DNA of 26,905 nt from JABMPJ01 sp964345005. Its GTDB lineage: Bacteria; Verrucomicrobiota; Kiritimatiellia; UBA8416; JABMPJ01. Position numbers and translations under genes: made by a program. The stretch is taken from contig CAYFPQ010000043.1 of the NCBI GenBank assembly GCA_964345005.1, positions 1 through 26,905 of the forward strand. Reading direction: 5' to 3'. The stretch's first letter is position 1; every line of letters begins with the position of its first letter. Shown in pieces: positions 23,530 through 26,905 of this stretch. The notes beneath the pieces were generated by a model that was given only the letters and a program-made list of their open reading frames with translations, did not search any database and had not been told where the DNA came from.

Positions 23530-23607
23530 GGAGCAGGGGTACCCTCTGAGGCCTGGCAGGCCGAGCAAAGCGAGGCAGTGCTCCAGCCCGGAGGGTATCC
23601 CTGCTCC
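23530..23607. terminator. Hairpin between convergent genes, possible two-way terminator
   Basis: GGAGCAGGGGTACCCTC at 23530-23546 pairs with GAGGGTATCCCTGCTCC at 23591-23607 with one G-U-type mismatch. A second palindrome, GGCCTGGCAGGCC, lies in the loop. It falls between the YchF-like gene and metY, which converge. No T-run is seen, so it may instead be a mobile palindrome. Confidence 0.45.
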
Positions 23608-23613
23608 GGAGCG

Positions 23614-24915
23614 CTACGCTTGGCTAGCCGCCAGGGCCTGCACGAAATCTGCCTTGATGTCTTCGATGTTCTCGAGGCCTACGGCCACGCGGACGAACTC
23701 GGGGGTTACGCCGGCGGCGGCTTGTGCCTCGGGAGCCATCTGCTGGTGGCTGGTTGAAGCCGGGTGGAGGACGAGCGTCTTGGCGTCGCCTACGTTCGCC
23801 AGGTGGCTGGCCAACGTGACGCTGTCGATGAACTTCGTGCCGGCTTCAGCGCCGCCTTTGATTCCGAATCCCAAAACGGCGCCATAGCCGTTGCTGAGAT
23901 ACTGGTCAGCCAGGGCGTGGTAGGGATGCTCCTCGAGTCCGGTGTAGACCACCCACTCTACCGCATCCTGCTCCTTCAGCCACTCGGCCAGGGCAAGCGC
24001 GTTGGCGCTCTGCTGGCGGATACGCAGCGGCAGGGTCTCGAGGCCCTGCAGGAATAGGAACGCGTTGAACGGGCTGGGGCACATGCCGAGGTTCCGCATC
24101 CCTTGGACGCGGGCCTTGATGATGTAGGCTACGTTGCCCATGCCCGGCACATCACTCAGCGCATCGGCGTAGACCAAGCCATGATAGCTTTCATCCGGGG
24201 TGTTGAAGCCGGGGAAACGGTCATTCTTCCAGTTGAAGTTGCCGCTATCCACAATGACGCCGCCGATCGAGGTCCCGTGGCCGCCAATCCACTTGGTGCA
24301 AGAGTGCACTACGATGTCGACGCCGTGGTCGATGGGACGGCAGAGAATGGGGGCGAAGGTGTTGTCGACGATAACCGGGACGCCTGCAGCGTGGGCCGCG
24401 TCGGCGATGCCGGCCAGGTCGAGGATGTCGCCCTTGGGGTTACCGATGGTCTCGAGGTAGACCGCCTTGGTGTTGTCCTTGATGGCGGCGGCGAATTTCT
24501 CGGGTGTACCGTCGTCAATGAACGTCACCTCGATGCCCAGCTTCGGCAGCGTGTGCCGGAAGCAGGTTTCCGTGCCGCCGTAGAGCGAGGAGGATGAGAC
24601 GATGTGATCGCCAGCCTCCGCAATGTTATGGACGGCCAGGAAGATGGCCGACATGCCGCTCGATGTGAGCATCGCTCCGACGCCACCTTCAAGGGCTGCG
24701 ATCCGTTTCTCGACGACATCCGACGTGGGGTTCATCAGGCGCGTGTAGATGTTGCCGAATTCCTTCAGGGCAAACAGATTGGCCGCGTGCTCGGTGTCGT
24801 TGAATACGTAGCTGGTGGTCTGGTAGATCGGTACAGCGCGCGCCCCCGTAGTAGGGTCGGGCGCCTGTCCGGCGTGTAAGGCGAGTGTCTCTGCGTTAAG
24901 TGTTTCCGTGCTCAT
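23614..24915 (-). CDS. metY: O-acetylhomoserine aminocarboxypropyltransferase / cysteine synthase
   Basis: A 433-residue Cys/Met-metabolism PLP enzyme. The long form, with N-terminal LNAETLALHAGQAPDPTTGA, fits MetY rather than the ~390-residue MetB/MetC. The PLP lysine is K208 in SCTKWIGGHGTSIGG. Y57-T-R in NIYTRLMNPT and Y112-G-G (SSSLYGGTE) are cofactor-site residues, and GLENIEDIKADF ends the C-terminal domain. It makes homocysteine from O-acetylhomoserine and sulfide. The start is ATG at 24915-24913, behind GGAAG on the minus strand, 24 bases after the Rrf2 gene, so the two probably share a transcript. Together with the nearby cysK it forms a sulfide-assimilation locus. Confidence 0.92.
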   Translation of the reverse strand: MSTETLNAETLALHAGQAPDPTTGARAVPIYQTTSYVFNDTEHAANLFALKEFGNIYTRLMNPTSDVVEKRIAALEGGVGAMLTSSGMSAIFLAVHNIAEAGDHIVSSSSLYGGTETCFRHTLPKLGIEVTFIDDGTPEKFAAAIKDNTKAVYLETIGNPKGDILDLAGIADAAHAAGVPVIVDNTFAPILCRPIDHGVDIVVHSCTKWIGGHGTSIGGVIVDSGNFNWKNDRFPGFNTPDESYHGLVYADALSDVPGMGNVAYIIKARVQGMRNLGMCPSPFNAFLFLQGLETLPLRIRQQSANALALAEWLKEQDAVEWVVYTGLEEHPYHALADQYLSNGYGAVLGFGIKGGAEAGTKFIDSVTLASHLANVGDAKTLVLHPASTSHQQMAPEAQAAAGVTPEFVRVAVGLENIEDIKADFVQALAASQA

Positions 24916-24939
24916 CTTCCTTCTGTCCTTTCGGTTCGT

Positions 24940-25371
24940 CTATATGTTGTATGAAATACCTTCTTGTGCCTGAGTTTGCTCCGCCATCTGTGCAATCGTT
25001 GTCCGCCCAAACAAGTCTTCGAGCACCGCGACCGCCTTCTCCCAAACGGGGCGCGTGGGACACGATGCCTCTCTCTTACAGTAGGTGTCGATGCAGGGAA
25101 CCGGCCGAATCGGTCCCTCAACAGCGGCAAGGACATCGCCAAGGGTAATGTTCTGCGGGTCCTGCGCGATCGAGAAACCGCCCTTGCGCCCCCTGTGGCT
25201 TAAGACCAGGCCGGCTGCCTTCAGACGCACCATTATCTGCTCGATATAGTCGGCTGAAAGCTCCTCGGCCTCAGCAATTTGGTACTTTGTGACAGGCCCG
25301 GCTCCCCTCCGGATGGCCAGATAAACCATTATTCTGGCTGCGTATCGCCCTTTTGTGGATAATGCCAGCAT
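24940..25371 (-). CDS. Rrf2 family regulator with an IscR-like cysteine trio
   Basis: A 143-residue winged-helix regulator. The Rrf2 pattern is clear: LSTKGRYAARIMVYLA at 4-19, YQIAEAEELSADYIEQIMVR at 30-49, and GLVLSHRGRKGGFSIAQDP. Cysteines C93, C98 and C104 lie in PCIDTYCKREASCPTRPVW; IscR uses C92, C98 and C104 for its [2Fe-2S] cluster. CymR-type cysteine regulators lack this trio, yet the setting beside metY and cysK is CymR-like. It could sense Fe-S or cysteine status. ATG at 25371-25369 has AAGG about 8 bases upstream. It is divergent from cysK with overlapping promoters. Confidence 0.92.
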   Translation of the reverse strand: MLALSTKGRYAARIMVYLAIRRGAGPVTKYQIAEAEELSADYIEQIMVRLKAAGLVLSHRGRKGGFSIAQDPQNITLGDVLAAVEGPIRPVPCIDTYCKREASCPTRPVWEKAVAVLEDLFGRTTIAQMAEQTQAQEGISYNI

Positions 25372-25398
25372 CTTTAGAACCTTCTTGCTAATACATGA

Positions 25399-25427
25399 TT
25401 GACATGATCATGATTCGAGCGTATTGT
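25399..25427 (+). promoter_or_regulatory. Strong candidate promoter of cysK
   Basis: TTGACA at 25399-25404, a 17-base spacer and TATTGT at 25422-25427. The start would be near 25434, leaving a leader of about 64 bases. Confidence 0.6.
25403..25412. promoter_or_regulatory. Palindrome CATGATCATG, candidate Rrf2 operator
   Basis: A perfect 10-bp palindrome just inside the cysK promoter spacer, with further CATGAT at 25394-25399. It also lies downstream of the start predicted for the Rrf2 gene. A protein bound here would block both promoters. Confidence 0.35.
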
Positions 25428-25450
25428 ACGCCGCAGAGTGGGCAATGCAA
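25423..25450 (-). promoter_or_regulatory. Candidate promoter of the rrf2-metY operon
   Basis: On the minus strand TTGCAT (25450-25445), a 16-base spacer and TACAAT (25428-25423). The -10 box shares five bases with the cysK -10 box on the other strand. Confidence 0.5.
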
Positions 25451-25497
25451 TAGAAAAAATCACGTAATTTGAGATCACCATTAAAGGAACTACAAAG

Positions 25498-26439
25498 ATG
25501 AACGTGTATTCGGACAATTCACTATCGATCGGAAAGACGCCGCTGGTGAAGCTGAACAAGCTGGCCGGCAGCAAGGCCACGGTTTGGGGCAAGGTCGAGG
25601 GACGCAATCCCGGCTATTCGGTGAAGTGCCGAATCGGAGCCTCCATGGTTTGGGATGCCGAGAAGCGTGGTGCTCTGAAGGAAAGCATGACCATCATCGA
25701 GCCAACCAGCGGCAACACGGGCATCGCCTTGGCATTTGTGGCGGCTTCGCGCGGCTACAAGCTGAAGTTGACGATGCCGGACACAATGAGCATCGAGCGT
25801 CGCAGAATTCTCCAGGCTTTTGGTGCGGAGGTCGAGCTGACGCCTGGCGCTGGCGGCATGGCAGCGTCCGTTCAGCGCGCGACGGAGATCGCTGAAAATG
25901 ATCCGGAGCACTTCTTCATGCCGCAGCAGTTCAGGAATCCAGCCAACCCGCAGATCCATGTGGAGACAACCGGACCGGAAATCTGGGCGGACACGGATGG
26001 TGAAGTTGATGTGATCGTTGCCGGTGTCGGCACCGGCGGAACGATTACGGGGCTTTCGAAGTTCTTCAAGCAGGACAAGAAGCGGTCGATTGTTTCCGTC
26101 GCGGTGGAGCCTGAGGCAAGCCCGGTGCTGACGCAGACGCTGGCGGGCGAAGAGCTGAAGCCGGGACCCCACAAGATCCAGGGCATCGGTGCCGGATTCG
26201 TGCCGGATGTGCTGGACCTCTCGCTGGTCGATCGCGTTGAGCAGGTCAGTAACGAGGAGGCGATGGAGGTCGCGCGACGTCTGGCGACGGAGGAGGGGCT
26301 GCTCTCGGGTATCTCGTGCGGCGCCGCGACGGCTGTCGCGATGCGCCTGGCGGCCGATCCGGAGTTTGAAGGCAAGAACATCGTAGTCATCCTGCCGGAC
26401 TCGGGTGAGCGCTACCTGTCGACGCCGTTGTTTGACTGA
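25498..26439 (+). CDS. cysK: Cysteine synthase A (O-acetylserine sulfhydrylase)
   Basis: A 313-residue fold-type II PLP enzyme. K43 in EGRNPGYSVKCRIGASM is the PLP lysine; E-P-T-S-G-N-T-G (68-75) is the substrate and cofactor loop; AGVGTGGTITG binds the PLP phosphate; GIGAGFVPDVLD and LLSGISCGAA are conserved. The S-V-K-C-R-I sequence favours CysK over CysM. It makes cysteine from O-acetylserine and sulfide. ATG at 25498 lies behind AAAGGA. It is divergent from the Rrf2 gene and likely under its control. Confidence 0.95.
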   Translation: MNVYSDNSLSIGKTPLVKLNKLAGSKATVWGKVEGRNPGYSVKCRIGASMVWDAEKRGALKESMTIIEPTSGNTGIALAFVAASRGYKLKLTMPDTMSIERRRILQAFGAEVELTPGAGGMAASVQRATEIAENDPEHFFMPQQFRNPANPQIHVETTGPEIWADTDGEVDVIVAGVGTGGTITGLSKFFKQDKKRSIVSVAVEPEASPVLTQTLAGEELKPGPHKIQGIGAGFVPDVLDLSLVDRVEQVSNEEAMEVARRLATEEGLLSGISCGAATAVAMRLAADPEFEGKNIVVILPDSGERYLSTPLFD

Positions 26440-26477
26440 TCGATCTTGCGGTGTAAGTTGAGCCGGGATTTGCGGAA

Positions 26478-26494
26478 GCGCCCGCACGGGGCGC
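26478..26494 (+). terminator. Short GC hairpin after cysK
   Basis: GCGCCC (26478-26483) pairs with GGGCGC (26489-26494) across a 5-base loop, 38 bases after the cysK stop and before the cupin ribosome site. No T-run follows, so termination is uncertain. Confidence 0.25.
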
Positions 26495-26516
26495 GTGCTT
26501 ATGTAGGAGGAATGGT

Positions 26517-26843
26517 ATGAGCGTACCGGAAGAGTATTTGGGTGTGGCGTTGGATTTGGCGGAGAGTGTGGACTACTCCAGTGGGAGCATCGTCAGCAAG
26601 ACGTTGCTGAACAAGAAGACGGGCACGCTCACGCTGTTCGCTTTCGATGCGGGGCAGGGACTCAGTGAGCATACATCGCCCTATGACGCAACGATCTATG
26701 TTCTGGATGGCGAAGGCACCATTACAATCGATGGCGAGATCAAGAAGGTCAAGGCCGGCGAGCTCATCATCATGCCCGCCAACATTCCTCATGACGTCCA
26801 GGCCGAGGAGCGCTTCAAGATGCTCCTCATCATGATTCGCTAG
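26517..26843 (+). CDS. Small single-domain cupin protein
   Basis: A 108-residue RmlC-like cupin. Motif 1 is degenerate: SEHTSPYDATIYVLDGEG keeps H52 and the final G-E-G, but lacks the second His and the usual Glu. Motif 2 is GELIIMPANIPHDV with H92. Metal binding with so few ligands would need other residues; many small cupins with this pattern bind a ligand or metal without known catalysis. ATG at 26517 follows a strong GGAGG seven to eight bases upstream. It lies 77 bases after cysK on the same strand and may share its transcript. Function unknown. Confidence 0.8.
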   Translation: MSVPEEYLGVALDLAESVDYSSGSIVSKTLLNKKTGTLTLFAFDAGQGLSEHTSPYDATIYVLDGEGTITIDGEIKKVKAGELIIMPANIPHDVQAEERFKMLLIMIR

Positions 26844-26882
26844 TGCCGGGTCAGAATCAAGCTCTCAAAATACGTAAGTCTT

Positions 26883-26905
26883 TGTCATTCCGAGCGAAGC
26901 TGCCT
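26883..26905 (+). repeat. Start of a dispersed GTCATTCCGAGCGAAGC repeat
   Basis: TTGTCATTCCGAGCGAAGC near the window end matches the start of a repeat widespread between genes in many bacterial phyla. The rest is outside the window. Confidence 0.5.

Overview
This is a bacterial chromosome fragment at roughly 58-60 percent G+C by eye. The gene set suggests a member of the PVC group, most likely a Kiritimatiellota- or Verrucomicrobiota-like lineage assembled from a metagenome. The reasons are an exosortase and PEP-CTERM pair, a gatCAB operon, type IV pilus ATPases, many dispersed palindromes, and two N10 scaffold gaps. The taxonomic call is inference; no rRNA or other marker in the window proves it.

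Layout. (1) Bases 1-3680 are a repeat-rich accessory strip. It holds the 3' end of a REP-associated tyrosine transposase (RAYT), a cut-off AAA ATPase fragment, a decayed second RAYT tail, an intact AAA_14/DUF4143 ATPase, and four copies of a short repeat at the unit boundaries. It ends in a partial tandem duplication of a tRNA-Ser(UGA) and GIY-YIG gene module. (2) Bases 3682-7628 carry a CDP-alcohol phosphatidyltransferase and gatC-gatA-gatB. (3) Bases 7687-16381 look like one long transcription unit with 1-13 base gaps or 4-base overlaps: pilB-like, pilT, a second pilB-like gene, trxB, an MsbA-type ABC exporter (split by an N10 gap), a YjbQ family gene and queA. A good sigma70-type promoter precedes it and a very strong double hairpin (with the second N10 gap) follows it. 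(4) Bases 16590-22214 hold a PEP-CTERM protein gene that meets, tail to tail with a 74-base coding overlap, a 1374-residue exosortase fused to a long TPR-like region. A DeoR family regulator lies just upstream of the exosortase on the same strand. (5) Bases 22460-23488 encode a divergent YchF-like GTPase-fold protein. (6) Bases 23614-26439 are a sulfur locus: an Rrf2 regulator followed by metY on the minus strand, divergent from cysK, with interlocking promoters. A small cupin gene and the start of a dispersed repeat end the window.

How the genes fit together. GatCAB amidates mischarged tRNAs. The pilB/pilT/pilB set would power extension and retraction of a type IV pilus or related secretion machine. 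The exosortase probably processes PEP-CTERM proteins, including the one beside it, at the inner membrane. The Rrf2 protein, with three cysteines spaced almost as in IscR, probably senses cysteine or Fe-S status and controls both cysteine/homocysteine synthesis genes. The most unusual items are the exosortase-TPR fusion interlocked with a substrate gene, the pilB-pilT-pilB order, and the layered remains of repeat-bounded units in the first 3.6 kb.
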